DNA from: Halorussus halobius
GTDB taxonomy: Archaea; Halobacteriota; Halobacteria; Halobacteriales; Haladaptataceae
Direction: 5' to 3'
Length of the DNA: 64,000 bases
Assembly: GCF_004765805.1 (NCBI RefSeq)
Contig: NZ_ML219773.1
Location: forward strand, 744,001-808,000
The notes under the pieces are model-generated. The model did no database searches. It saw only the letters and a program-made list of their open reading frames with translations, and had not been told where the DNA came from. Both the position numbers and the translations under genes were made by a program. Shown in pieces: positions 17,954 to 26,997 of this stretch. The stretch's first letter is position 1. The number at the start of each line of letters is the position of its first letter.

Positions 17954-18568
17954 ATGGCCACGACGACACCGAAGCGCCGAATCAAGGACAATCCACGCGC
18001 CGCGACGGCGGTCCTCTCGGTGCTGGGCTACGTGCTCGTGCTCGGGACGTTCGCCGGACTGTTTCCCTACCCCGAAATCGAACGCGCGACCGTGGACCTG
18101 CTGAGTCACGCCATCGCGGTCGTCAACACGGTCGCGCTCGCGGCGCTGTTGCTCGGGTGGCGCTGGATTCGCCGGGGCGAGGTCCGCAAGCACCGCGCGG
18201 CCATGCTGACCGCGTTCGCGCTCATCCTCGCTTTCCTCGCGCTCTACCTCGTGAAGGTCGGCGGCGGCGGCGAGAAGGCCATCGCAGCGTCCGGGGCGGT
18301 GTACTACGCCTACCTCGCGATGCTGGCGGTCCACATCGTCCTCTCGGTGGTCGCCGTCCCCGTGGTCCTCCACGCGGTCGTGCTCGGCCTCTCTCACACC
18401 CCGGCCGAACTCCGCGACACCGTCCACGCCCGCGTCGGACGCTGGGCGGCGGGCGCGTGGGCGCTCAGCCTCGCGCTCGGCATCGTGACCTACCTCATGC
18501 TCAATCACGTCTACGGCGTCGAGGAGTACATGGCGGCGTCGGCGGTGCTGCTGGTCGGCCGGCGGTAG
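17954..18568 (+). CDS. DUF420 membrane protein (CtaM-like oxidase assembly factor)
   Basis: 204 residues, about five spans. DUF420 pattern: LLSHAIAVVNTVALAALLLGWRWIRRGEVRKHRAAML near residues 55-85 and later conserved His in LAVHIVLSVVAVPVVLHAVVLGL and LNHVYG. The bacterial relative CtaM is needed for heme-copper oxidase maturation. The cluster of ctaA/ctaB and oxidase genes a few kb away supports a similar role here. Single gene, ATG 14 nt after a TTGGGCC-rich leader; no clear TATA box. Confidence 0.82.
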   Translation: MATTTPKRRIKDNPRAATAVLSVLGYVLVLGTFAGLFPYPEIERATVDLLSHAIAVVNTVALAALLLGWRWIRRGEVRKHRAAMLTAFALILAFLALYLVKVGGGGEKAIAASGAVYYAYLAMLAVHIVLSVVAVPVVLHAVVLGLSHTPAELRDTVHARVGRWAAGAWALSLALGIVTYLMLNHVYGVEEYMAASAVLLVGRR

Positions 18569-18833
18569 GTGGGGGAGAACCGGCCCGGTTTCCCGGTGCA
18601 AGCAGTCGCTAGCCGGCGGTTGTTCGCGAGGGCCGGGACTGTATTCGGGCACGGAGCGGCTGTACCGAAGCTAACTATCGCCGAGACCCGTGAGAACCGC
18701 GTCCGCACGCCACCGCACAGCGACCGCACCGCGACGGCGGGTCTCGTCCCGCCCAGCCTCGCGGGACACGAGCGCGCCGGTTCGGGAGCGCGAAATCGGT
18801 CGAACTAAACCGAAAGATACGGACATTGAAACG

Positions 18834-19436
18834 ATGGACGACTCGTGGTCGTTCCGGACCGAGCGCGGCCGGGCGTGGGTCGCCGACGGCTCCCTCCGGA
18901 CCCGAGGGTCGGTCGTCGGCTTCGTTCGGTCGGTGTACCACGAGCGGTGGAAGCGCGCCGACGGCGCGCGGAAGGTGCTCTACCTGTTCTCGTTCGTGGG
19001 CACCGCGACGTGGCTCGGTAACGTGGTGCCCGCGCTCGAAGCGCTGGTCGGCCCGAGCGCCGCGGACGGGATACAGTGGTTCAAGGTCGCCGTGACCGCG
19101 CTCGCCGTCCTCGTCGTCGCGTGGCGGCTCGGACGGACCAACCGACTCTCGCTGGAGCGCGTCGAGACCGCCCGGCGCGAGGGCCGCACCCTCACCGTCG
19201 AATACGACGACTCCGACGGCGGGCGTTCGCGCTTCGACCTCGGCGCGCTCGTCGGGAGCGAGGACCACACCCTCAAAATCGAGGCGCTCACCGAGGAGGA
19301 CGCCGACCGAGCCGTCGAGGCGCTTCGGCTGAAAGGCGTCGACGTCGAGGACCGGGGCAGGGAGCCGGACGACGAGGGCAGCGACAGCATCCGCGACGAG
19401 GAGGTCACCTACGACATCCTCGGCAGACGGGACTGA
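18834..19436 (+). CDS. Membrane protein, unknown
   Basis: 200 residues with two spans (about 46-65 and 85-102), then a cytoplasmic C-terminal half predicted as mixed alpha/beta (LTVEYDDSDGGRSRFDLGALV, IEALTEEDADRAVEALRLKGVDVEDRG). I do not recognise a family. The ATG follows an AT-rich box (GAACTAAACC, about 18800) at leaderless spacing. It sits between the DUF420 gene and the convergent ABC permease. Confidence 0.75.
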   Translation: MDDSWSFRTERGRAWVADGSLRTRGSVVGFVRSVYHERWKRADGARKVLYLFSFVGTATWLGNVVPALEALVGPSAADGIQWFKVAVTALAVLVVAWRLGRTNRLSLERVETARREGRTLTVEYDDSDGGRSRFDLGALVGSEDHTLKIEALTEEDADRAVEALRLKGVDVEDRGREPDDEGSDSIRDEEVTYDILGRRD

Positions 19437-19472
19437 GTTCTCGCCGCCGAAGGACGCCGCCGCCCGACTCGC

Positions 19473-20240
19473 TCAGTCGGTCCGGGGAATCGTGACCGTC
19501 CCGGCCGCGAAGAAGGCGACCGCGAGCGCCGCCAACACGAGCAGGTCGTCGCCGAAGGGCGCGCCGGCGTAGGTCAGGTCCCGGACGCCGCGCGCGAAGT
19601 AGGTCAGCGGCGAGAGGTTCACGGCGGGCCGGAACCACGCCGGCAGCAGGTCGGGGGTCACGAACGTCTCCGAGAGGAACAGCAGCGGGAGCGCGATGGT
19701 GTTGCTCGCGGCGATGACGCCGTCCCGCGAGCCCGCGAGCCCGCCCAGCACCGCGCCGAACCCGCAAAACAGCGAGACCGCGACCGCGACGAAGGCGGCC
19801 GCCAACAGGAGATTCGTGGGGCCGAGCGCGAGGCTCGCGGTGCCGGTCACCAGCGCCATCAGCCCGAGGATGAGCAGGCTCGCGATGCCGATGATGGCGA
19901 CGTTGACCAGCGTGTGGGCCAGCAGCCACTCGGCCCGCGTGAGCGGCGTGGTCGCCAGCTTCTCGAACCGGTTGCCCTCGCGGTACCGGGCGACCGTCGA
20001 CCCGACCCGCGACAGCGGCGTGAACAGCACGACCACCGCCAGATAGCCGGGCAGGTAGTAGCCCGGCGGCTCGGCGAACAGCCCGCCGCCGGCCGGGTTG
20101 GTCCCGACCAGCACCGCGAAGATGAGGATGAGGATGACCGGGAAGAAGAACGTGAAGAACACCGCGGTCCGCCGTCGGACGAACGCGTGCCACGCCGCCG
20201 TCGCCTCCGCGCGGACGCGGCCGACGCTCGCGACGCTCAT
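19473..20240 (-). CDS. ABC transporter permease (ABC-2 type)
   Basis: 255 residues, six spans. DrrB/ABC-2 pattern: RRRTAVFFTFFFPVILILIFAVL at the first span and the extended amphipathic signature in LPAWFRPAVNLSPLTYFARGVRDLTYAG before the last span. Exports an unknown substrate together with the ATPase immediately upstream, which it overlaps by 4 nt. Position beside heme and oxidase genes suggests a role in oxidase biogenesis, but the sequence does not show this. Confidence 0.88.
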   Translation of the reverse strand: MSVASVGRVRAEATAAWHAFVRRRTAVFFTFFFPVILILIFAVLVGTNPAGGGLFAEPPGYYLPGYLAVVVLFTPLSRVGSTVARYREGNRFEKLATTPLTRAEWLLAHTLVNVAIIGIASLLILGLMALVTGTASLALGPTNLLLAAAFVAVAVSLFCGFGAVLGGLAGSRDGVIAASNTIALPLLFLSETFVTPDLLPAWFRPAVNLSPLTYFARGVRDLTYAGAPFGDDLLVLAALAVAFFAAGTVTIPRTD

Positions 20241-21241
20241 GGCTCGCCCTCCGCGACGGCGGCCCCGTCGCGGCCCCCGGCGGTCCCGGTCGCGACGCCC
20301 TCCCCGGCCGACTCCGACCGGCCGGCCACCGCGCGGCCGGTCACGCGGAGGAAGACGTCTTCGAGGTCGGGCTCGGCCCACGTCAGCGCGTCGTACTCGA
20401 CGCCCCGGTCGTCGAGCGCGCCGACCACGCGCCCGATGTCCTCCGGAGCGACGTCGCGGACCACGAGTCCCTCGTCGGTCGTCTCGACCTCGAAGCCGAC
20501 GTCCGCGAGCGCGTCCACGCCTGCGGACGCGCTCGCGGCGACTTCCGTCCCTTCGGCGGTCCCGACCACCAGTCGGGTCGGGCCGCCGTACTCGGCCACG
20601 AGGTCGGCGGGCGAGCCCACTGCCGCGAGCTCGCCGTCCGCGAGCAGCCCCACCCGGTCGGCGAGCCGCTCGGCCTCGGCCATGTAGTGGGTGGTCAGCA
20701 CGACCGTCGTGCCCCGGTCGGCCAGACTTTCGACGAGCCGCCAAAGCGCGCGCCGGCCCGCCGGGTCGACGCCCGTGGTCGGCTCGTCCAGAAACAGGAG
20801 GTCGGGGTCGTTGACCAGCGCGGTCCCCACGCAGGTCCGACGCTGCTGGCCGCCCGAGAGGTTCTCGTAGTGCGTTCGGTCGTCGGGCGCGAGGCCCACC
20901 TCCGACAGAATCCCGTCGGGGTCCCGCGATTCGGCGTACAGCCCGGCGTAGTAGGCCACCAGTTCCCGGGGCGTCAGCCGGGCCGGCGGGGAAAACGACT
21001 GGGGGAGCAGGCCGAGCCGCTGTCGGTCGGCCGACTCGGGGTCGGTGCCGAACACCGACACCGACCCCGAGTCCGGTTCGGTCGTCCCCGTGAGCGCGCG
21101 GACCAGCGTGGTCTTGCCCGCGCCGTTCGGTCCCACGAGCGCGAACACCTCGCCGGCGTCGACCGACAGCGAGACGCCCGACAGCGCGGCGGTGTCGCCG
21201 TAGGTCTTCCGGAGGTTCTCGGCCACCAGCACGTCGGTCAT
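20237..21241 (-). CDS. ABC transporter ATP-binding protein
   Basis: 334 residues. Walker A GPNGAGKTT near 40, Q-loop LLPQSF, signature LSGGQQRR, Walker B LLFLDEPTTGVD and switch His in TTHYMAEAE. The C-terminal region from about 230 (AWAEPDLEDVFLRVTGR type ending) is the DrrA-like extension, followed by a Gly/Ala-rich tail. ATG 21239-21241; the longer open frame upstream is unconserved. Operon with the permease. Confidence 0.92.
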   Translation of the reverse strand: MTDVLVAENLRKTYGDTAALSGVSLSVDAGEVFALVGPNGAGKTTLVRALTGTTEPDSGSVSVFGTDPESADRQRLGLLPQSFSPPARLTPRELVAYYAGLYAESRDPDGILSEVGLAPDDRTHYENLSGGQQRRTCVGTALVNDPDLLFLDEPTTGVDPAGRRALWRLVESLADRGTTVVLTTHYMAEAERLADRVGLLADGELAAVGSPADLVAEYGGPTRLVVGTAEGTEVAASASAGVDALADVGFEVETTDEGLVVRDVAPEDIGRVVGALDDRGVEYDALTWAEPDLEDVFLRVTGRAVAGRSESAGEGVATGTAGGRDGAAVAEGEP

Positions 21242-21426
21242 GCTCGGGGGTTGTGGCGGTTCGGCCGTAAGGGGTTCGGTTCGGGTCTGGCGCGGTCGAA
21301 CGGGGAACCGCACTCGACCGAGCAGCCCGAGAAACTGCCGCTCGTCGACGGGGAGACGGCCCGCGAGCGAGTGGGAACGCCTCTCCGGGCGGTAGCTATT
21401 TCCGTCGCAGGACCCACCCGCCGGGT

Positions 21427-21693
21427 ATGGGTCAGGAGACCGACGACTTCCGTGCGGCGGTCGAGGCGGGGCTACAGGCCGAACTCGGCTGTTCGGAGCC
21501 CGAGGCCGAGCGCGTGGCCGAGACGGTCGCGAGCGCCCGCGCGGCCGGCGACGCCCCGGACTGGAGCCCGTCGTTTCTGGTCGCCAAGCTCGCCGACGCG
21601 CCCGACGAGTACAGCGTCCCCCAGAAGTGGAACTGGCTGCTGGACTACGTCGGCGGGGCGGCCGACCGCAGCGACTACCGGTTCGACGGGTAA
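21427..21693 (+). CDS. Small conserved hypothetical protein
   Basis: 88 residues, soluble and acidic, helical N-terminal half (FRAAVEAGLQAELGCSEPEAERVAETVASAR) and a Trp-rich end (PQKWNWLLDYVGG). Family not recognised. Short gene facing away from the ABC operon and converging on the PH-SHOCT gene. Confidence 0.7.
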   Translation: MGQETDDFRAAVEAGLQAELGCSEPEAERVAETVASARAAGDAPDWSPSFLVAKLADAPDEYSVPQKWNWLLDYVGGAADRSDYRFDG

Positions 21694-21704
21694 CCGGCTG
21701 CAGT

Positions 21705-22376
21705 TCACTCCTCGGAGTGCTCGTCGAGCAACGCCTCCTTCCGACGCTGGAACTCCTCCCCGTCGATGAGCCCCCGCGACTTCGCGTCGCCGAGCCGCTC
21801 CAGTCGCTCGCGCACGGTCTGGGGGCCGTCCGCGTCGGTATCGTCTTCGGGGCTCGCCTCGGGGGCGTCGCCGTCCGGACCGCCGGCGCGCCGGTCGGGA
21901 CTCGCGCGCTTGCGCTGGAACGTCGCGTGTTCGACCGCGCGGGCCACGTCCTCGCGGCCGAACTCGCCGGGAATCCAGAGGTGGTAGGTCGCCGCGTCGA
22001 CCCGGAGCTCGACCCGGTGGCGGTCCCCGCCGGGGTCGAACGTCGCCGCGTCGAGCGCGCCGTAGGGGACCGACCGCGTCTCGTCGCCGCTCGCGAGCCC
22101 CAACTGGACCAACACCCGGCGGTCGGTGAACACGAACGCGCCGCCGCGCTCGGGCGCGACCGGGGCGTCGGGGTCGCCGACCGAGACCCCGTCGTCGTGG
22201 CACGCGAAGCAGAACGCCGGTCGCTCGCCGTCCGCCAGGTGGGCGACGGGCGGGCGGTCGAGGTCGGCCACGCCCTCGGCGGTGCCCGCGAGCCGGTCGG
22301 TCGTCACCGTGTGGTGGTCGGCCCGCGAGGCCAGCATCGCCGCCAGTCGCCGCGCCGAGTCGTCGGCGGGGGGCAT
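21705..22376 (-). CDS. PH-like plus SHOCT domain protein
   Basis: 223 residues. A bacterial-PH-like region (GGAFVFTDRRVLVQLGL...RSVPYGALDAATFDPGGDRHRVELRV) spans about 75-150, and a SHOCT motif closes the protein (RERLERLGDAKSRGLIDGEEFQRRKEALL). Between them is a disordered acidic linker. Such proteins are thought to bind membranes or partners; function unknown. AT-rich ACTATAAC near 22409-22416 is the likely promoter. Confidence 0.8.
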   Translation of the reverse strand: MPPADDSARRLAAMLASRADHHTVTTDRLAGTAEGVADLDRPPVAHLADGERPAFCFACHDDGVSVGDPDAPVAPERGGAFVFTDRRVLVQLGLASGDETRSVPYGALDAATFDPGGDRHRVELRVDAATYHLWIPGEFGREDVARAVEHATFQRKRASPDRRAGGPDGDAPEASPEDDTDADGPQTVRERLERLGDAKSRGLIDGEEFQRRKEALLDEHSEE

Positions 22377-22549
22377 AGACGGTCGATTCGGGCCTCGCGT
22401 CCCGGGGAGTTATAGTTGTTCTCGATTATCGTCGAAAATAACGCACGAGGGCGGAACGGTCCTCGACGCCGTCCGGCGGTCCATCCGCCCACGGCGCGCT
22501 AATCGGCCGCGGGTCGGCCGCCGGCCGGCGATTCGTCGGCCGCCGCGGC

Positions 22550-23215
22550 TCACCGCCCGACGGTCGGCCGCCAGACGAGGAGCCCGACCGTGAGGACGAA
22601 CACCGCGGTCGAGAGGGCGTAGGTCCACTCGGTCGCGGCGGTGGCGACGGCGGTGCCCGCGCCCGCAAAGCCCGTGAGCAGCGAGGCCAGCACGGGCCAG
22701 CTACAGCTCACGCACGAGAGCAGTCCCACGATTCCCGACAGCGCCGACCCGGCGGCGTCGAGGACGGTCGCGTACACGAGGTACGCCAGCGTGAGGTAGC
22801 CCACGACGTTGTACGGCAGCAGCGACAGCCGGAACAGGTCGCCGGCGTACACCAGTCCGGGTCCCCAGCCCGGCGGGAGCCACGAGACCCGCCACCCCGT
22901 CGCGTGGTGGCCGGCGGGCATGAGGAGACCGCCCGCGTACGCGAGCACGAGGAAGTAGCCGACCGCGACGCCAAGACCGAGGTAGCGGTCCCGGCCGCTC
23001 CGGGGCGTCGGGTCGGTGCGGGCCAGCGCCCAGACCGAGACGTTGAGCCAGACGAACGGGTAGACGAGGAACCGCCACTCCTGGACTCGCACGTCCGCGA
23101 GCAGGAGGTAGGCGAACGTCAGGAGTATCTCGGTGTTGACCAGCAGCCCGGCCCACAACAGCACGTCGCGGCTCGGGCGGAGTCGGGTCGGGTCGAAGTC
23201 GATGGTCCGTGGCAT
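22550..23215 (-). CDS. Multi-span membrane protein next to ctaAB (DUF7546-like)
   Basis: 221 residues, six to seven spans. Matches what I recall of DUF7546, a haloarchaeal family found beside the heme synthase gene. Notable residues are SCVSCSWP (about 177-184) and HH near 103, potential metal or heme ligands. Starts 2 nt after the ctaAB stop, so cotranscribed with it. A role in heme or copper delivery to the oxidase is inference from position. Confidence 0.75.
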   Translation of the reverse strand: MPRTIDFDPTRLRPSRDVLLWAGLLVNTEILLTFAYLLLADVRVQEWRFLVYPFVWLNVSVWALARTDPTPRSGRDRYLGLGVAVGYFLVLAYAGGLLMPAGHHATGWRVSWLPPGWGPGLVYAGDLFRLSLLPYNVVGYLTLAYLVYATVLDAAGSALSGIVGLLSCVSCSWPVLASLLTGFAGAGTAVATAATEWTYALSTAVFVLTVGLLVWRPTVGR

Positions 23216-23217
23216 GG

Positions 23218-24636
23218 TCAGAGCGCGAGCGCGTCGACGACGACGGCGACCAACAGCGCGCCGAGGTAGGCGTTCGAGGCGTGGAACGCCCGGAACGCCG
23301 CCTGCTCGGTGCGCTCGCGGTGGAGTCGGACGACCGTCCAGAGGAACGCCGCGCCGAACGCCACGCTCGTCCCGGCGTAGAGCCACCCGAGCGTGGTGAC
23401 CGCCGACAGCAGGGCGGCCGCCAGCAGGGTCGCCCCGAGATACAGCAGGACGTGCTTGCGCGTGACCGCCTCGCCCCGGACCACGGGCAGCATCGGGAAG
23501 CCGCCCCGGGCGTAGTCGTCCTTGTACGCCAGCGCGAGGTTGTAGAAGTGCGCGGGCGTCCACAGGAAGATGACGCCCGCCAGCACCACCGCCGGCAGGC
23601 CGATTTTCCCGGTCACGGCCGCCCCGCCGATGAGCGCGGGGAGCGCGCCGGCGAACCCGCCGACGACCGTGTTCTGGACCGTGTTGGGCTTGAGCAGCAG
23701 GGTGTAGACCACGCTGTAGAACACGATGGCGAACAGCCCCAGCACGGCGGCCAGGACGTTGACCGCGAGGAACGCAGCCAGCGAGAGCGCGACCAGCAGG
23801 AGGCCGAACGCGACCGCGTTGCGCACCGGAATCCGGTCGGTGGCGGCCGGGCGGTCGGCGGTCCGGGACATCTTCCGGTCGACGTCGCGCTCGAAGACGT
23901 GGTTGAAGGTGCCGGCCGCGCCGATGGAGAGGACGCCGCCGGTCAGGGTCAACACGACCGTTTCGATCCGGAGGGCGTCGGGGCCGGCCGCCAGCGCCAT
24001 CGCGGCCGAGGCCACCAGACAGAGCAGCCACATCAGCCGGGGCTTCATCAGCCGGAAGTAGGCGAACCCCGTGCGCTTGGCGCGGGCCAGCAGGCCGTCG
24101 GGGGCGTCGAGTTCGGGCACGGGGCCGGCGGCGTCGGGCATCTCCTCGGGGTCGCGGGTCCCGGTCGGTTCGTCGAACGTCTCGGGTTCGAGCGTCCACG
24201 TCAGCGCGAGCACGACGCCGGCGAAGATGCCCATGCCCGCGAGGAGGTGGACCGACGACAGGAGCGCGGGCGTGCCGGTCGTCGCCGCGAACGCGCCGAG
24301 ACCGACCTGCACGGGGTAGAGCATCGTCGCGCCCGCGAGCGCGGCCCGGACGCGCGGCCGGGCGTCCACGCGCCAGCCGAGTGCGGTCGTGACCACGAGC
24401 AGCGTACCGACCCCGAGCGCGGCGACCCGATGGCCCCACGCGACCGCGAGTCGCGGGTCGTCGAGGGGCACGAGCCACCGGCCGTCGCAGGCGGGCCACG
24501 TCTGACACGCCGCCGCCGCGTCGGTGAGCGCGGTGGTCGCGCCCACGATGACCAGCAGGTAGACGCCCATCGCGGTCGCCGCGAGCAGGGAGGTGAACCG
24601 TCGCGCTCGCGCGCGACGGATGGTGTGTTCGGTCAC
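23218..24636 (-). CDS. ctaAB: Fused heme A synthase-like and protoheme IX farnesyltransferase
   Basis: 472 residues. N-terminal part (1-160) is a four-span half of COX15/CtaA: CQTWPACDG (cysteine pair), WGHRVAALG and SSVHLLAGMG (paired His). After an acidic linker, the C-terminal part (about 185-472) is a UbiA prenyltransferase: NHVFERDVDRKMSRTADRP (Mg-pyrophosphate motif) and YKDDYARGGFPMLPVV. Together they would supply heme O and possibly A for the terminal oxidase. Divergent from coxB with a 114-bp promoter region. Confidence 0.9.
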   Translation of the reverse strand: MTEHTIRRARARRFTSLLAATAMGVYLLVIVGATTALTDAAAACQTWPACDGRWLVPLDDPRLAVAWGHRVAALGVGTLLVVTTALGWRVDARPRVRAALAGATMLYPVQVGLGAFAATTGTPALLSSVHLLAGMGIFAGVVLALTWTLEPETFDEPTGTRDPEEMPDAAGPVPELDAPDGLLARAKRTGFAYFRLMKPRLMWLLCLVASAAMALAAGPDALRIETVVLTLTGGVLSIGAAGTFNHVFERDVDRKMSRTADRPAATDRIPVRNAVAFGLLLVALSLAAFLAVNVLAAVLGLFAIVFYSVVYTLLLKPNTVQNTVVGGFAGALPALIGGAAVTGKIGLPAVVLAGVIFLWTPAHFYNLALAYKDDYARGGFPMLPVVRGEAVTRKHVLLYLGATLLAAALLSAVTTLGWLYAGTSVAFGAAFLWTVVRLHRERTEQAAFRAFHASNAYLGALLVAVVVDALAL

Positions 24637-24717
24637 GCGAGTTTCCGTCCTGACACTCGGGACTCGCCGTATTTAGAAGGTGCGGAATCGCGGGACCCGA
24701 ACACCGAAGACAGCAGG

Positions 24718-24725
24718 TATTTATG
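24718..24725 (+). promoter_or_regulatory. TATA box of coxB
   Basis: TATTTATG centred 29 nt before the ATG at 24751, consistent with a leaderless mRNA. Confidence 0.6.
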
Positions 24726-24750
24726 GGTGTCGGACCAAATCCGGGACAGC

Positions 24751-25476
24751 ATGAAGCTCAAGCGGACGGCGGTCGTGACGCTGCTGGGGGTCGCGGGTCT
24801 CGCCCTGTTCGCGGACCCCGTACTCGCACAGGGGTACGACTCCACCACGGAGGAGCTGATACGCTCGCTCAACACCCAACTCCTCTACATGGCGATTCCC
24901 ATCACCCTGCTGGTCGAGGGAATTCTCATCTACACCGTGTGGAAGTTCCGCAACAACGACGACCCCAAGCCGACCAAGGAGAACCGCCGGCTCGAGATCT
25001 CGTGGACCATCGCCACCGCGGTCGTCTTGCTGGTCGTCGGCTACGCCTCCTACGGCGTGATGGCCAACGAGTACGTCACCGGTTCCGAGAGCCAGGTCGA
25101 CGACGCCGTGAACGACGACGCGGTCCACGTCGAGGTCGTCGGCGTGAAGTACCTCTGGGAGTTCAACTACGAGGGCGAGAACGTCTCGACCACGGGCACG
25201 CTCGTCCTGCCGAGCGACACGGACGTCTTCCTCAACGTGACCTCCGACGACTGGATTCACGCGCTCCACGTCCCGGAACTCGGGCTCAAACAGGACGCCA
25301 TGCCCGGTCAGCACAACGTCATCAAGACCCAGATAACCGAGGAGGACACCTACCAGCTCTACTGCGCCGAGTACTGTGGCGTCGGCCACTCACAGATGCT
25401 CGGCGAGGTCGAAGTGGTCTCCCAGCAGGAGTATCAGGACTGGCTCGACGACCAGCGCAACAGCAGTTCGGCCTGA
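24751..25476 (+). CDS. coxB: Cytochrome c/quinol oxidase subunit II (CuA type)
   Basis: 241 residues. Signal peptide (residues 1-26, ending DPVLAQ), two spans (about 45-70, 88-108), then a cupredoxin domain. CuA site: HALHVPELGLK and YCAEYCGVGHSQM, with both bridging Cys, His and Met present; VKYLWEFNYEG supplies the aromatic electron entry patch. So this is a CuA-bearing subunit, the electron acceptor from halocyanin or cytochrome. Subunit I is not adjacent; subunit III is 2.8 kb downstream. Confidence 0.95.
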   Translation: MKLKRTAVVTLLGVAGLALFADPVLAQGYDSTTEELIRSLNTQLLYMAIPITLLVEGILIYTVWKFRNNDDPKPTKENRRLEISWTIATAVVLLVVGYASYGVMANEYVTGSESQVDDAVNDDAVHVEVVGVKYLWEFNYEGENVSTTGTLVLPSDTDVFLNVTSDDWIHALHVPELGLKQDAMPGQHNVIKTQITEEDTYQLYCAEYCGVGHSQMLGEVEVVSQQEYQDWLDDQRNSSSA

Positions 25477-25501
25477 CTCTCGATTTCTCTTCCTCTCGCG
25501 T

Positions 25502-26845
25502 TCACGCCTCGTCGTACGGCCAGTCGCCGACCAGCTTCATCCCCTCGGCCTCGTTCTGGGCCTCGAGGGCGTCGGCGATCGCGGCGGGCGGCCGGTGGGC
25601 CACCTCGAACTCGTCGCTGGCGAGCCGGACGGTCAGCTCGGTCAGCAGGACCGCCTGCTCGCGGAGGTCCCGGACCTCCAGTTTGTCGAGCGTGTCCGCG
25701 CGGGTGTGGCCCCACCCGCGGCCCTCGTCGCCGGTCTCGCTCATGACGTGGTAGCCCGGGACGCCCCACCGGACGTACGGCCAGTGGTCGCTGTGCGGGG
25801 CCACCTCCGGAATCGTCGTCACCGGATGGCCGAAGTCGCCCGCGACGTCCTCGGCGAGGTCGCCCAGCGCGTCGAACCCGTTGGTGTAGAAAGAGAGGGT
25901 GCGCCCCCGGGCCACGCCGTCGTTGTTCACGACGCCCTTTATCGAGTCGAACGTCGGCGAACGAGCCTCGCCGGCGTCGGTCCCGCGCACCTCGGCGTCG
26001 TAGCTCGACCCCACGAGACCGACCTCCTCGGCCCCGTAGGCCACGAACTCGACTCTCGTGTCGAGGTCGTCCTCGCGGGCCGCCAGCGCCCGGGCCAGCT
26101 CGATTACCGCGGCCGTCCCGGCCCCGTTGTCCATCGCGCCCTCGGCGACGTCGTGGGCGTCGACGTGGCTCGTGACCAGCACCGCCTCGTCGGTGTCGGG
26201 CCCGAGTTCGGCGTGGACGTTCTGGCTGGTGGCGTCGCCGATTTCGGCGTCGACCGACACCTCGACCGACTCGCCCTCGAACCGGCGGGCGAGTCGCGCT
26301 CCGACCTCCTTGCTGACGCCGACCGCCGGCACGCCGCCGATGGGGTCGGCGTCGGTCCCCACGCTCCCGGTGGGCGGCAGGCGGCCCTCGACGTGGTTGC
26401 GGAACACGAACGCGGCCGCGCCGGCCTCGACCGCGCGGTAGTACTTCTCCCGCCGGTGGACGAACCGGTCGTAGTAGTCGGGGACGTTCGTGGCGACCAT
26501 CACCACCTTCCCGTCGAGGTCGGCGTCCTCGAAGTCCTCGGGCAGCCCGTAGCCGAGGTCCACGAGGTCGCCCGTGACCGACTCGTCGGGACTGCGGGGC
26601 AGCGCGATGCAGTCCTGTTCGGTCCCGCCCGCCCGAATCCGGCTGTCGCCCCGCGTCCAGCCCTGGAGTTCGAACGCCTCGACGCGGGCGTTCCGCGCGC
26701 CGACGCGGTCGAGCGCGTCGCGAGTCAGTTCGGCACCTCGCCGTTCGCCCTCGCTCCCGGCCATCCGGTTACCGAGGTCGACCAGGTCCTCGAGGTGTTT
26801 CCAGCCAGCGTCGCTCGTGAACGTCTCGCCGATCCACCGTGTCAT
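25502..26845 (-). CDS. M28 family zinc aminopeptidase with PA domain
   Basis: 447 residues, no signal peptide. PA-like insert at about 90-215, then the M28 core: first zinc His in SHVDAHD, bridging Asp in DNGAGTAAVIE, catalytic Glu pair in YGAEEVGLVGS, further Asp in VVNNDG and last His in HTRADTLDK. Releases N-terminal residues from peptides. ATG 26843-26845 is chosen; the upstream extension is not family-like. Convergent with coxB and divergent from the E1 alpha gene. Confidence 0.9.
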   Translation of the reverse strand: MTRWIGETFTSDAGWKHLEDLVDLGNRMAGSEGERRGAELTRDALDRVGARNARVEAFELQGWTRGDSRIRAGGTEQDCIALPRSPDESVTGDLVDLGYGLPEDFEDADLDGKVVMVATNVPDYYDRFVHRREKYYRAVEAGAAAFVFRNHVEGRLPPTGSVGTDADPIGGVPAVGVSKEVGARLARRFEGESVEVSVDAEIGDATSQNVHAELGPDTDEAVLVTSHVDAHDVAEGAMDNGAGTAAVIELARALAAREDDLDTRVEFVAYGAEEVGLVGSSYDAEVRGTDAGEARSPTFDSIKGVVNNDGVARGRTLSFYTNGFDALGDLAEDVAGDFGHPVTTIPEVAPHSDHWPYVRWGVPGYHVMSETGDEGRGWGHTRADTLDKLEVRDLREQAVLLTELTVRLASDEFEVAHRPPAAIADALEAQNEAEGMKLVGDWPYDEA

Positions 26846-26951
26846 ACCACCGCATGAATCGAGAGGCGGCGTAAGCGTTTCGGAAGAAACGTCGATGATT
26901 CTTCGATTCGCCCCGGTCTCGCCCCGTCCATAATCAACCATCCTTACCTAC

Positions 26952-26960
26952 CTTTTTAAG
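26952..26960 (+). promoter_or_regulatory. TATA box of orphan E1 alpha gene
   Basis: CTTTTTAAG predicts transcription from about 26983, 15 nt before ATG 26998. Confidence 0.55.
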
Positions 26961-26997
26961 CCTAGCATCTATCTTCCACTAATTGAGCCACCCAGCG

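Noticed and set aside
23209..24750. Long plus-strand frame running into coxB
   Set aside because: The part before 24751 is antisense to the fused heme synthase and lacks a signal peptide; coxB starts at its own leaderless ATG.
25376..26857. 493-residue open frame on the plus strand
   Set aside because: Antisense to the M28 peptidase, whose zinc ligands identify the real strand.
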